This document shows, in pieces, positions 49,713 to 60,168 of a DNA stretch of 64,000 nucleotides; position 1 is the stretch's first letter; the number at the start of each line of letters is the position of its first letter. The translations under genes were made by a program, and so were the position numbers. This stretch comes from an uncultured Eubacterium sp. GTDB lineage: Bacteria; Bacillota; Clostridia; Peptostreptococcales; Anaerovoracaceae. The notes beneath the pieces were generated by a model. It was not told where the DNA came from. It saw nothing but the letters and a program-made list of their open reading frames with translations, and ran no database searches. The stretch spans positions 27,977-91,976 of the forward strand of contig CAMNSS010000014.1 of NCBI GenBank assembly GCA_946555345.1. The letters are read 5' to 3'.

Positions 49713-52700
49713 TCATTTCTTAGGCACTGCTGGCAAATTGCCTATTGCTTTTGTTGTATATTTAAAATGGTAGATAGTATTATTTGATTTTTCATATAAT
49801 ACCTCTATGTTATATATCTTTTGATTTTTATACATAGTTGCATAATACATAGTTGCATTTGATCCTCTAGGATCTGGAGCTGAATTTTTACTCTGTATAA
49901 CATCTTTTAATATTTGAACAGGCACTTTTCTATTTGGTTCATTCATATGTCTATCAGCAACCTTAGAAAAATTAAAAACATCCCTATTTTGATTATATTC
50001 CCGTCTCAAGTTTTTCACGAATTTCTTCGAAACTGCCGCTTCCGCCGCATACACGCTCAAATCCCCTGCGGTGTATGCCCAGCCTTTTTCCTTGGCCATG
50101 TTGGAATAATAATCCTTTATCCCTTTAACGGTGCTTACTGGGTGGCGCGCCATGTCGGCCATGCCCTTTGCAGAGTCCCACAGGATTCCCTGGAGCGGGC
50201 TTTGCCCCTTCGTCAGCGACGAGAATACCGTTTTGCCGAGTCCCTTGCCCTGCTTATACAGGTTGCTTGCCGCGCCTTGCATGAACCTTATGGCCGCATT
50301 TTTGCCTTTTGTATTGCTTAATGTTTTTGTGATTTTTCTGTCAATGCTTTTGGCTTTGTTGGCTGCCTTCCCCGCCTTGCAGCTTATGCTCTTCTTCAGC
50401 TTGTTCGCCTTCTCTTTTGCCGTCTCGACCTTTTTGGCTATCGCCTTTTTCCCTTTATTATAAAGGCTCTTAGCTTTGCTTAAAATCGAGGTGTTTGTCG
50501 GCTGTTTGGCTGGTGTTGGTTTTTTACTGCTTGCAGTTGTCTTTTTTGATGCCACTTTTTTCTTACTCGGGGAAGGCTTGGCTGGCGTTTTCTTAGCTGT
50601 CTTCTTCGGTGCTGGTTTTGCTGCTTTCTTGGCTGCCTTTTTGACGGCTTTGGCGGCTTTCTTTACGCTGGTCTTCTTGGCTTTCTTCTTGTCTCCGCCG
50701 GGGTCGTTGCTGTTTACTGGGTCGTTTTCGGCGTAGGCATAGCGGTTCTGGCTGGCGGGGCTGTAGAGGTTTCCGCTATAGCTGTCCTGGCTGGTGAAGT
50801 TCCCGCTGTCTGGGTTATAGTGTCGTTGCCGCAGGTATTGCAGCCCCGCGATTTCGGTATATTCTTCTCCATTATACCCGAATATGATGTCGTTGTCTTC
50901 TATTTCGCCTTCATTTTCTATTTTGCCGAATGGGTCGTAGTCGTAGCTCTTTGCTTCTTTGCCGTCCAGCAGCTCTTGGGTGGTGTTTCCCATCCCGTCG
51001 TAGAGGTAGGTGTAGTCTCCCGGTTTGTCTTTCGTGTATTTTACGGCCCGGCTGGTCAGGTTTCCTGCGATTCTGGCGTCGTAGTCGGCGTAGGTGTAGC
51101 TTGCTTTTTCCCTGCCTTTGCTGTCGTACTGGTACATCACCTGTGCGTTTTCATTGAAGTTCGTGTCGTTAAGGTAGCGGGTGATGTCGTAGGTGACGAG
51201 CGTGCCTCGTTCCGTTCCGGGGATGACGATGCCTTCGAGGTTTTCCGCGTCTATTTTTTCCCCGTTATCCCCGGTGATGAAGGTGCGGATGCCTTCCCAT
51301 ATGTCGCATATTTTCTTCCCGATGGCCGGCAAGATTGCCGGGTTCTGGCTTCCTGACAGTTTCAGGCTTCCCTGCATGCCGCCGTAGAGGAAGATGTCGG
51401 GGTCAAAGTATGCCCCGGTCGTTTCACTTCCTTGCGCAGGGTCTTCGTCGCCTTCTTCATCGCCGCCGCGATCCCGGTCTTTTCCGGCGTATTTGCGGCT
51501 CATCTGGAAGACTTTGTTGCCGTCCCCGTCATAGGTTGCCGCCATCAGGACCTGCCCGCCCTGCGAGACGCTGCGCAGGCGGTTTTCGATGTCATACTGG
51601 TAAACGGTCTTTTTTCCATTGCTCTTTTTTTGGATCAGGTTGCCGTTTTCATCGTAAATGTATTTAACCTTGTCTTTCGTCTTGCTGTTTTTCTCGCTTA
51701 TGATCTGGTTATCCGCATTATAGGTGACGGTAATCGTCTCCCCGTCTCCCTTTGTGACTGCCACCCTGTTTCCGACGGCGTTGTAGGAATAGGTCGCCCG
51801 CTTCAGCTTTCCATCCGTGTTCTGCGTATAGCCGGAGAGGTTTCCTGCTTTATCGTATGTAAAGCTGGTGGCGGCGGTTTTGCCGTCCTTCCTCTCGACC
51901 TCCCGGCTGATGCGGCCCGTGCTGTCATAGGCGTACTCATAGCTTGAAATAATGTGGTCTGCCTTCGTGTTGTCCAACCGGATCAGGTTGTCATTTTCAT
52001 CGTATGCGTAGCGGCTTTCCGTGCCGTCGCTCCTGCTGCATGCCAGGATATTGCCCGCCGCATCGTGCGTATAGCTTGCCGTAATCCCTTTGCTGTCCGA
52101 TACCTCTATAATATTATCCTCGCTGTCATAGCGATATGCGACAACCCGCCCTTTCGGGTAGGAAATACTGCTGATGCGGCCATACTCGTCATATGTGTAG
52201 GAAAGCGTCTGCCCGCCTGCGTCGGTATAGGATTTCACCCGCCCCAGCTCGTCGTATTCCGTGCGGCTTTCTCCCGATTCATCGGACATCGAAATCCTGT
52301 TGCCCGCTGCGTCATACCCGTAGACGACGGATTTGCTGCCATCGGAATATTTTTTCTGGACCAGGCTGCCGAGTGCGTCATAGTCATAGTCGATCTGGCT
52401 GCCGTCGGGATTGATTTTCGCGGTCATCCTGCCCGCTTCATCATAAGCAAACCGCGTGGTCCTTCCTGTCGGCGCTTCTTCCTTCGTCAGGTTGCCCCGC
52501 GCATCGTAGCTGTACTTCGTCTGGCTGCCGTCCGCACCCATGATATCGGTCAGGTTTCCCATCGCATCATAACGGTACGATGTCGTGCGGTTTTCCGCGT
52601 CCGTCGCCTTGATGAGCCTGCCCGCCGCATCATAGGAATAGCGCATCCGTTCACCCGCTTGGTTTGTTTGGCCCGTCAGGTTGTTTTCTTCATCATACGT

Positions 52701-55415
52701 GTATGAAACAATGCCGCCCTTAGCGTCCGTATGGGAAACAAGGTTTTCATTCTGGTCGTATTCATATGCGTTTTTCCTGCCGAGGGGGTCTGTCACGGAA
52801 ATAATGTTGCCGTTTTTATCATATGCATAGCTTGTTTGCCTGCCTGCCGCGTTGATCTCTGCCAGGAGGTTTCCCGCCCGGTCATAGGAATACGTTTCCT
52901 CCTTGTCCTTCTGCTTTTCCATGGCGAGGTTGCCAGCCGCATCATACGAATAGCGGATCTCCGCCAGGCTGCTTTCCTTCTCGCTTACCACCCTGCCCAG
53001 CGCATCGTACCGGTAGGTAATTTTGCCGCCTGTCGGGTATGTGATTTCCGTATTGTTGCCCGCCGCGTCATAGGCATACCGCGTGATTGCGCCCTTGCTG
53101 TTTTTCTCCGAAAGAAGCCTGTGCGCCATGTCATACGTGTAAACGGTGGTGCTTCCCGTGGATTCCCTTTCCTTCGATACGTTGCCCCTGCTGTCATAGG
53201 AATAGGAAATCGCAAAGCCTTCGCTTGTCTTTATCCCCGCGATCCTGCCTGCCGCATCATAAGAATAGGATGTCGCAAAACCGCTGTGAAGCCGCTCCTG
53301 CTCCAGCTTCCCGTCAAGGGTGTAACGATAGGAGGTGACTGCGCCCGATGCGCTTTTTTCCTTCGATAAATTGCCCTGCGCATCGTAATAGTACTGCTCC
53401 TTTCCGCCCTTCGGATGAATCACGATCGCGAGATTCCCCGCCTCGTCATAAACGGATTCCGTCACTGCGCCCCTGGCGTCTTTTCGCTTTATTTCATTTC
53501 CTGCGCCGTCATATAAATATTCTATGACATTCCCTTCCGGGTCTGTCTCGCTGGCCAGGTTGCCTTCCGCATCATAGGTATACGATGTAACGCCGCCCTC
53601 TTCGTCCGTTTCCTTTACGGTCTGGCCTGCCGCATCGTATGCATAGCTGTACTTGCTCCCGTCCGTGTTTATCTCTTCCAAGAGGTTTCCTGCCGCATCA
53701 TAGCGGTATGATGCGGATTGTCCCAGCGGGTCTGTTTCCCCGGTGGTATTGCCGTGCCAGTCATACGTGTAGCTGTAGGTCCTGTCCTGCGGGAGCGTCT
53801 CCGATACCAGGTTTCCCGCTTCATCATACTGGTAAACGGTCCTGCTTCCGTCATTTTCAGTAAGGCTTATGGGCTGGTCTTTCGCATCGTATTCATATGC
53901 CGTTTCATCGCGGTCAAAGCCCACTTCCTTTACCAGATTGCCATAAAGGTCGTATTCATAACGGGCGGTCCTCCCTGCCGCATCCGTTTCCTTGATGAGG
54001 TTGCCTTCTGCATCGTATTGGTATGTATTTTCATTGCCCGCATTGTCGCCGGTCTTTACCAGCCGCCCGGCCTTGTCGTACCGATACGTCTTCACGTAAC
54101 CGGCCGCGTCGGTTTCCCGGATCAGCCGCCCGTGCTTGTCGTATGCGCTTTCTATCCTTCCACCGCCGGGAGAAACCGTCGTCACCGCATTGCCCATGCC
54201 GTCAAAGCTTTCCTCGTATACGCCCTTTATTTCATCGACATAGCGGGTAAGGTTATCGGCTTTGTCGTATGCGTAGGAAACGCTGTAGCCGCGCCGATCT
54301 GTCTCCTTTATGAGCCTTTCCGCGCCATCATATTCAAATGCAGAGGTATTTCCAAGCGCATCGGTCATGCTTACCACCTGCCCGATACCATCGTATGCAT
54401 AGGAAGTCACGCCGCCGTTTTCGTCGGTTTGCCGGGTGAGGTTGGAATTTTTGTCATATTCGTATGACAGGCTACTTCCGTCCGGGTTTGTCTGCGTGAG
54501 GACATTGCCTGCAGCATCATACGTGTAGCTTGTGGCATTGCCCGCAGCATCGGTATCTTTCACGAGCCTGCCGATCCTATCGTATTCGTGCTGCTGCACA
54601 TTTCCTGCCGCGTCTGTCTCCGTCAGGACATTTCCTTCATGATCGTATGTATAGGCGGTGCGCCTGCCGTTTCCATCGAGGCTTTCCACCAAGTTTCCCG
54701 TCTTATCATACTTGAATGCCGTCAAAAGGCCGTTTGGCGCTTTCGTCCCGATGAGCCGGTTTCTGCTGTCATACGTGTATTCCGTCACTGCCCCTGCCCC
54801 GGTTTCCTCACGCAGGACATTTCCCTCGCCGTCATAGATATAAGCAGTCGTCCCGTCTTCTGCGGTTTTTTCCGTGATGCGGTCGCTTCCGCCGTCATAG
54901 CGGTACGTCGTTTCCCCGCCCAGCGGATTCGTTTCCTTGACTAGGCGTCCGAGGCTGTCATATGCATACCGTGTCATGTCGCCGTTGCCGTCGGTCCTTT
55001 TTATGATATTGCCCTGCCCGTCATACTGCTTTTCCGTCTTCGCGCCTTCGGCCGTGACCTGCCGGATTTCATTGCCTGTCTTATCGTAAGCGTATTTCGT
55101 CGTATCGCCATTGCCATCGGTTACGGCCGTAAGGTTGCCCTGCGCATCATATTGCAATGTGCTGGCGTTTCCCTCTCCATCGGTAATGCGTATGCAGTTT
55201 CCCGCCCCGTCATACCCGTAGCTTTCCGAAAATCCCCCGGTAGTCCATATGCCCGTTTTCTTTCCGTCAGGCGAATACATGGTTTTCTCTTCTATGCCTT
55301 CCGCATCCACTATGCTCACAGCCCTGCCCATCTGGTCGTAATACGTGGTTGTCGGATTTCCATTCCCATCGGTAACGGTTTTGGAAGCAGTCCCGTCATA
55401 TGCCGCAGGCATCAT
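49713..55415 (-). CDS. RHS/YD-repeat protein, C-terminal part with RHS core, Lys-rich linker and toxin tip
   Basis: Dozens of YD repeats; hyperconserved end LQYLRQRHYNPDSGNFTSQDSYSGNLYSPASQNRYAYAENDPVNSNDPGG; tip NFSKVADRHMNEPNRKVPVQILKDVIQ... Confidence 0.95.
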   Translation of the reverse strand: MMPAAYDGTASKTVTDGNGNPTTTYYDQMGRAVSIVDAEGIEEKTMYSPDGKKTGIWTTGGFSESYGYDGAGNCIRITDGEGNASTLQYDAQGNLTAVTDGNGDTTKYAYDKTGNEIRQVTAEGAKTEKQYDGQGNIIKRTDGNGDMTRYAYDSLGRLVKETNPLGGETTYRYDGGSDRITEKTAEDGTTAYIYDGEGNVLREETGAGAVTEYTYDSRNRLIGTKAPNGLLTAFKYDKTGNLVESLDGNGRRTAYTYDHEGNVLTETDAAGNVQQHEYDRIGRLVKDTDAAGNATSYTYDAAGNVLTQTNPDGSSLSYEYDKNSNLTRQTDENGGVTSYAYDGIGQVVSMTDALGNTSAFEYDGAERLIKETDRRGYSVSYAYDKADNLTRYVDEIKGVYEESFDGMGNAVTTVSPGGGRIESAYDKHGRLIRETDAAGYVKTYRYDKAGRLVKTGDNAGNENTYQYDAEGNLIKETDAAGRTARYEYDLYGNLVKEVGFDRDETAYEYDAKDQPISLTENDGSRTVYQYDEAGNLVSETLPQDRTYSYTYDWHGNTTGETDPLGQSASYRYDAAGNLLEEINTDGSKYSYAYDAAGQTVKETDEEGGVTSYTYDAEGNLASETDPEGNVIEYLYDGAGNEIKRKDARGAVTESVYDEAGNLAIVIHPKGGKEQYYYDAQGNLSKEKSASGAVTSYRYTLDGKLEQERLHSGFATSYSYDAAGRIAGIKTSEGFAISYSYDSRGNVSKERESTGSTTVYTYDMAHRLLSEKNSKGAITRYAYDAAGNNTEITYPTGGKITYRYDALGRVVSEKESSLAEIRYSYDAAGNLAMEKQKDKEETYSYDRAGNLLAEINAAGRQTSYAYDKNGNIISVTDPLGRKNAYEYDQNENLVSHTDAKGGIVSYTYDEENNLTGQTNQAGERMRYSYDAAGRLIKATDAENRTTSYRYDAMGNLTDIMGADGSQTKYSYDARGNLTKEEAPTGRTTRFAYDEAGRMTAKINPDGSQIDYDYDALGSLVQKKYSDGSKSVVYGYDAAGNRISMSDESGESRTEYDELGRVKSYTDAGGQTLSYTYDEYGRISSISYPKGRVVAYRYDSEDNIIEVSDSKGITASYTHDAAGNILACSRSDGTESRYAYDENDNLIRLDNTKADHIISSYEYAYDSTGRISREVERKDGKTAATSFTYDKAGNLSGYTQNTDGKLKRATYSYNAVGNRVAVTKGDGETITVTYNADNQIISEKNSKTKDKVKYIYDENGNLIQKKSNGKKTVYQYDIENRLRSVSQGGQVLMAATYDGDGNKVFQMSRKYAGKDRDRGGDEEGDEDPAQGSETTGAYFDPDIFLYGGMQGSLKLSGSQNPAILPAIGKKICDIWEGIRTFITGDNGEKIDAENLEGIVIPGTERGTLVTYDITRYLNDTNFNENAQVMYQYDSKGREKASYTYADYDARIAGNLTSRAVKYTKDKPGDYTYLYDGMGNTTQELLDGKEAKSYDYDPFGKIENEGEIEDNDIIFGYNGEEYTEIAGLQYLRQRHYNPDSGNFTSQDSYSGNLYSPASQNRYAYAENDPVNSNDPGGDKKKAKKTSVKKAAKAVKKAAKKAAKPAPKKTAKKTPAKPSPSKKKVASKKTTASSKKPTPAKQPTNTSILSKAKSLYNKGKKAIAKKVETAKEKANKLKKSISCKAGKAANKAKSIDRKITKTLSNTKGKNAAIRFMQGAASNLYKQGKGLGKTVFSSLTKGQSPLQGILWDSAKGMADMARHPVSTVKGIKDYYSNMAKEKGWAYTAGDLSVYAAEAAVSKKFVKNLRREYNQNRDVFNFSKVADRHMNEPNRKVPVQILKDVIQSKNSAPDPRGSNATMYYATMYKNQKIYNIEVLYEKSNNTIYHFKYTTKAIGNLPAVPKK

Positions 55416-58400
55416 AAGTATAGCTTACGCTGCTCCCGTCGGCATAGGCTTCCGTCAGGAGGTTTCCATTCTTATCATACGTCCGTTCGGTAACATTGCC
55501 GTTAAAATCCGTTTCCGATATGAGGTTGCCCGCCGCATCATATGTGCCATGCCAGGTCTTCCCATCGTAACGCTTTTCGCTGATGAGGTTTCCGCGCCCG
55601 TCATATTCGTATTCCGTCCGGTTATTTTCGCCGTCCCTGCTTTCTGTGAGGTTATTGTTGTCATCATATATCCTCTGATCCCCGCCCTCGCTTGTTTCCT
55701 TGCGCTCCGTCCGCATCCTCTCATCGAAGGCATATTCCCTTTCATTTCCTTCTGCATCGCTTATTTCCGTGCTGTCCTCATGATAGGAAAGCCTGGATAC
55801 GCCGCCTGCGGCATCCACCTGCTTTATGATCCTGCCAAATTCATCATAGGTATTCAGGATCTGCCTGTTTCCGTTCCCATCGTACCATGCGGTCATCAAG
55901 GCGTCATCATCATATTCATATGCCACCTGGTCTCCGTCGGCGTTGGTATAGGAGACAAGGCATCCGTCCCGGTAGCCATATTTCAGGACATGGCCTGACG
56001 GGATGGTGACCTCGCTGACCAGCCCTTCTTCATTTGCCGTAAATGCGTACACCCGCCCGGAAGGCGTGATGATTTCCGACAGTACATTCTGTGCATCATA
56101 TTTCACCTGCGTCACGTTGCCCCGCTGGTCAGAAACCGATATGAGGAGGCCATAGCAGTTAAACACATACGTGGTATGTTCCTGCCGGTCCTCGATCACA
56201 TACCGGTTGTTCTGTGGATTTTTGCTGTCCTTTGTTTCCGTAAAATGCAGGTACGGGAAAAGGTCGCAGCCGTACGTGCCGCCCTCACCTTTCGCAAACC
56301 GCAGCTGCCGCCCATCGCCCGCATGGTAAAGGTAATCCTCCCCGTCCCTCGTGATGCTCTGCTCATATGCGAAAGTCCAGCCGTACCCGAAAAGGCCGCA
56401 GGATTTGCTGCCCATCGAATTGTACGTGCGGGTTAGCGAAAAATCAGTCGTATAATCGGTGCTTTCCGCGTCCGTCTGCTCAAACATGTAGTTCCCGGTG
56501 GATGTATTGACAGGCTCCAGGTCATAGTCCGCGCAAAGCCCCCTGCCAAGGTTCGCATAAATGAGATCCAGGTCATGCGCATCATCTAGCGATGCAGGCC
56601 TCGTGTACGCGCTCGTCTTGTTTCGCTGCGGGTTTCTGATGAAGATGGTGCTGCCGCCCGTCCCCAGGTAATCGGCGGGCCTGTTGTCCGCCGTGATCTG
56701 GTCGAGGCTTACCCCGTAATACTTGGCGACATACGGGTAGGTATCCTTGCTGGAAAATTCATAGACGATGAATTCATCGCTTTTTCCCTCCGGGGTTTCG
56801 CCCGCTGCCCCGCTGGCCTTCGCATAGATGCGGTACGGCGTTACCTTTTCCATCAGATCCGATGAAATCCCCTTCGTCTGCCAGTTTCCTTCATGGATGC
56901 CAAAATACCCGAGCTTATACGGGATGGATTCTTTCATCTTGTTCGTGTCCGGGTAACGCTTGCTCCAGTCGGACACGGGGAATTTTCCCGATGCGAGGCG
57001 TTCGTTCCTATCGCTTTCCCGCAGGGAATAATCCACGGTAAGCTGCGGCCTTACGATCCCGTCGGCAAGAAGCCCCGTGAAGACCTGCCGCCCTCCCTTC
57101 TGGTTCGTGAGCGGCCTTAAGTTGATTTGGGGTTCATTCAGGGGGAAATTTTCATCCACGGGATTGGGCACGGTCCATTTGATTTCAAGGTAGAGCGGCA
57201 GGTTTGTCGCCGGGCATCCCGGCCCTGAAAAGCATACCGCCGCCTGCCCTTCGGATTCCGGGACAAGGACGAGGCCTTTGTTCGCCCTGCCGTTTTCCCA
57301 TTCCTTTACGGCAGTCGTTATGTCAAAGCTCTTCCAGCCGTGCGCAGATACATCGACGGGGGATGCGATCTGGTTATAGCTTCCCGGCATATTGTTCCAG
57401 GTATAGTTGTCGCCGCCCCGCCAGTCGTCGTTTACGAGCTTGCAATGCACCCTCGTCCCCGATGGCGGCGTACCCCTGAATTTATAGATTTGCAGGTTAG
57501 CCGTTATGATTGCGTCCTCCGGCATGCCGAGGTTTGCTTTCAGGTTTCGGAAATCGTAGTTGATTTTCAAAAACGAACGCGTGTAGCCGTACCTTGCGCC
57601 TGCGCTGACCGCTGCGCTCCCCAAGAGGCTTCCGTCCTCATATCCGGCGTAAAGGTACGTCACCTTCCTGTGGTTTACGTTCGGCCCGGCCTTGTATCCG
57701 CCGCCGGACTTTCCGTTTTCCACCATGTGCCATTCCATCATGTATTCCTGCAAGGTGATCGTAGTCGTCGGGTCGATTTTCACGGGATACGCCCGCTCCG
57801 GCGCAGAAAGCCATTCTTTGTCAGGTATGATGGAAAGGATCGTTTTGCCGTTTTCTTCCCGCAGGCCCAGCGTGATATCAAGGCTTTCCTGCCCCTTTGC
57901 ATCATACATCTCCGGGGCGGATACGGCATAGATCAGGGATTCCTGCCCTTTGCCAGCTTTTCCGGCCTTGCCGCCCACTTTTTCATAGATGTTTAAAACG
58001 TTGTTTTCCAGCCTGCATGAAAGCTCCTTTCCGGCAGGGCTTTCCGTGCTGATCTCATATTCAAAGGCATCAAGCGCGGCCGGTTTCATGAGGATGATGT
58101 CTTCCTTGACAGAATCGCCGCACGCGGTATACTGCAAATCGACACCGTCTGCCACGTCGTTATACCGTATGGCATTTTCCGCCGCCTGCGCGTTTTCCAG
58201 CTTGCCGAAGGCGGGTTTTAAGCTGATGCGGTATCCTTTTTCGTCGATGCTTACCGCACCGCCTTTTTTCGGCAGAACCACCTCGTACGAATTTTCCCGG
58301 TTGACATACTTTGTCCACTGCTCCTTGAGCGTGTTGTCAATTTCTTTCTGCTTGCCGTGCTCGTCGGTATAAAACAGCGGCTGGCTGCTGATCCGCGTGA

Positions 58401-58791
58401 TGTACGTGCGCTCGCCCGTCTGGTAGGTGATGCTGTTTTCATCATGCGACACGATTTTGCCGTCTATTTCCTCAGCGGCTTCTTGAAGTTCAGGGCTTCT
58501 TCGCGCTTCTTCCGGCACGTTTTGCGTTTCCTTGTTTACGCCATCCGCCGGCCTTTCCCGGCTGCCTGCTTCCGCGTCTTTTTCCTGCTTTTCGTTTTGC
58601 TGGTTTTCCTGCCTTTCTTTTTCCGCTTCAAACTCCCGTTCCTGCTCTAAAAGCAGCTTTTCCGTCTTTATTTTATCGTTTTCCACGGCGAAAATATTCT
58701 GCGGGATGAGCGTTGCCGTCATGATGAAAATCATTAAGAACGCCATAACCGCCCGTTTCTTTTTCATTTCCTTCATGTTTTTCCTGATCAT
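55396..58791 (-). CDS. RHS protein N-terminal part (signal peptide, DNRLRE-like region, LysM-like segment, DUF6531-like, YD repeats)
   Basis: KKKRAVMAFLMIFIMTATLIPQNIFA signal; TYPYVAKYYGVSLDQITADNRPADYLGTGGSTIFIRNP; NTSTGNYMFEQTDAESTDYTTDFSLTRTYNSM; frame lost at about 55400. Confidence 0.9.
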   Translation of the reverse strand: MIRKNMKEMKKKRAVMAFLMIFIMTATLIPQNIFAVENDKIKTEKLLLEQEREFEAEKERQENQQNEKQEKDAEAGSRERPADGVNKETQNVPEEARRSPELQEAAEEIDGKIVSHDENSITYQTGERTYITRISSQPLFYTDEHGKQKEIDNTLKEQWTKYVNRENSYEVVLPKKGGAVSIDEKGYRISLKPAFGKLENAQAAENAIRYNDVADGVDLQYTACGDSVKEDIILMKPAALDAFEYEISTESPAGKELSCRLENNVLNIYEKVGGKAGKAGKGQESLIYAVSAPEMYDAKGQESLDITLGLREENGKTILSIIPDKEWLSAPERAYPVKIDPTTTITLQEYMMEWHMVENGKSGGGYKAGPNVNHRKVTYLYAGYEDGSLLGSAAVSAGARYGYTRSFLKINYDFRNLKANLGMPEDAIITANLQIYKFRGTPPSGTRVHCKLVNDDWRGGDNYTWNNMPGSYNQIASPVDVSAHGWKSFDITTAVKEWENGRANKGLVLVPESEGQAAVCFSGPGCPATNLPLYLEIKWTVPNPVDENFPLNEPQINLRPLTNQKGGRQVFTGLLADGIVRPQLTVDYSLRESDRNERLASGKFPVSDWSKRYPDTNKMKESIPYKLGYFGIHEGNWQTKGISSDLMEKVTPYRIYAKASGAAGETPEGKSDEFIVYEFSSKDTYPYVAKYYGVSLDQITADNRPADYLGTGGSTIFIRNPQRNKTSAYTRPASLDDAHDLDLIYANLGRGLCADYDLEPVNTSTGNYMFEQTDAESTDYTTDFSLTRTYNSMGSKSCGLFGYGWTFAYEQSITRDGEDYLYHAGDGRQLRFAKGEGGTYGCDLFPYLHFTETKDSKNPQNNRYVIEDRQEHTTYVFNCYGLLISVSDQRGNVTQVKYDAQNVLSEIITPSGRVYAFTANEEGLVSEVTIPSGHVLKYGYRDGCLVSYTNADGDQVAYEYDDDALMTAWYDGNGNRQILNTYDEFGRIIKQVDAAGGVSRLSYHEDSTEISDAEGNEREYAFDERMRTERKETSEGGDQRIYDDNNNLTESRDGENNRTEYEYDGRGNLISEKRYDGKTWHGTYDAAGNLISETDFNGNVTERTYDKNGNLLTEAYADGSSVSYTYDACGI

Positions 58792-59522
58792 TTCCTTCCT
58801 CCTGCATAAATCGCATTTCCCGTTTCGTATATGATGCACGTGCTGATGCTGCCGAGCGCCGTAAATGCGATCACTTCTAATGCTGTCAGAAAACCGCCGC
58901 CACCTGGCAGTGAAAACAGCCAGGAAAGCAACGCCCCTGCAAGAAGCCCTGCACAAGCCAAGAAAAGCAGACGGAAATAACCGGCGGGCAGCCTTTCAAG
59001 CCCTGCCCTGACCGCCTGCCTGGCGGGCAGGGCGCTGAGCGAAAACGATAAGAGCTGCATGAGGACAACCGGCATGGCCAGCACCGCCAGCACGGTCGTT
59101 ATGATATCGATTGCCATTTTTATCTGCGTATAAGAAAGGGATTGGCGAAAAAACAGGTATACGGCCGAGCCAAGCAGGCCGCAGAGGAGAAACCAGGCAA
59201 AATAAAAGCATATAAATACCAATACGAATATGCCCATACGTTTTATATGCTCCTTAATATCTTTATTTTTCAAATGTTTTCCATGCCGCTGGCTGAAATA
59301 CCCCAGCAACGTTATGAATACGCCCGCAATGATGATTAATGCAACACTTAATCCAATCATCACCGGTTTCTGAATGTTTATATGCAACTTCGAATATTCG
59401 ATCATCGAAGGCACAGCGACAAGACCGGTTACACATAGTATCAGATTGCCTGCTATTACGCATATCAAGAACCCTTTTCCCAATCCCTGAATCGAATCTA
59501 ATTTGTTGTTGACGAAATGCAT
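58788..59522 (-). CDS. Multi-spanning membrane protein, translationally coupled to RHS gene
   Basis: About 6 hydrophobic segments; 4 bp overlap with the RHS start. Confidence 0.7.
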   Translation of the reverse strand: MHFVNNKLDSIQGLGKGFLICVIAGNLILCVTGLVAVPSMIEYSKLHINIQKPVMIGLSVALIIIAGVFITLLGYFSQRHGKHLKNKDIKEHIKRMGIFVLVFICFYFAWFLLCGLLGSAVYLFFRQSLSYTQIKMAIDIITTVLAVLAMPVVLMQLLSFSLSALPARQAVRAGLERLPAGYFRLLFLACAGLLAGALLSWLFSLPGGGGFLTALEVIAFTALGSISTCIIYETGNAIYAGGRK

Positions 59523-60168
59523 TGTTTTTCTCCATTGTTTTCTTTTTCTGTTTTCCACAGGTGCTTTTATTAATATAATTATTTTTAAAAAATTGGAACC
59601 AGTAATACTAGAACCCTTACATTTAGCTTTATAAATTTAATAAAAAGCAATGCCAAACAAACCAATAAAACGGACAAAGCATAACAACTTTTATAGCTTG
59701 GAAAATAATGTTGTCCCATATATTCCCTTAACAAAATATATGTGTAAATTAAATGGGTTTCTTTATTACTACTTAATAAATCATTTTAAGTAAAATAATA
59801 GAATAGCTTCCGTACCGGCTTCATGCATTATCTCCACAAGCCATCATTTTACAGAAGCTGTCTTAATCTTTAACCCGTAATTCAATTTTAATAATATCTT
59901 TAATCCAGCAATTTAGAATTTCATGTACCTCTGGAATCATTGTCATTCCATGATTCTATATTGTTTCTCATGGAGAATCATATCAAACCGCAGCTTCTTT
60001 ATTTTTCCCATTAACCATATTTCCCATGTAAATTATACATTTTCCATAATATTTCAAAAAGTATTTTCGTTCGACATATTTCGACAAAATATGGGCATCG
60101 CTTAAAAGGAAGTACATGAACAATATGTAATATAAGCGGTATAATAATAAATCATACCGCTCATTCCT

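Noticed and set aside
50820-54944. Long + strand ORFs antisense to the RHS gene (for example 51954-52706, 53718-54467)
   Set aside because: Antisense reading of biased YD-repeat codons; no RBS or family motifs.
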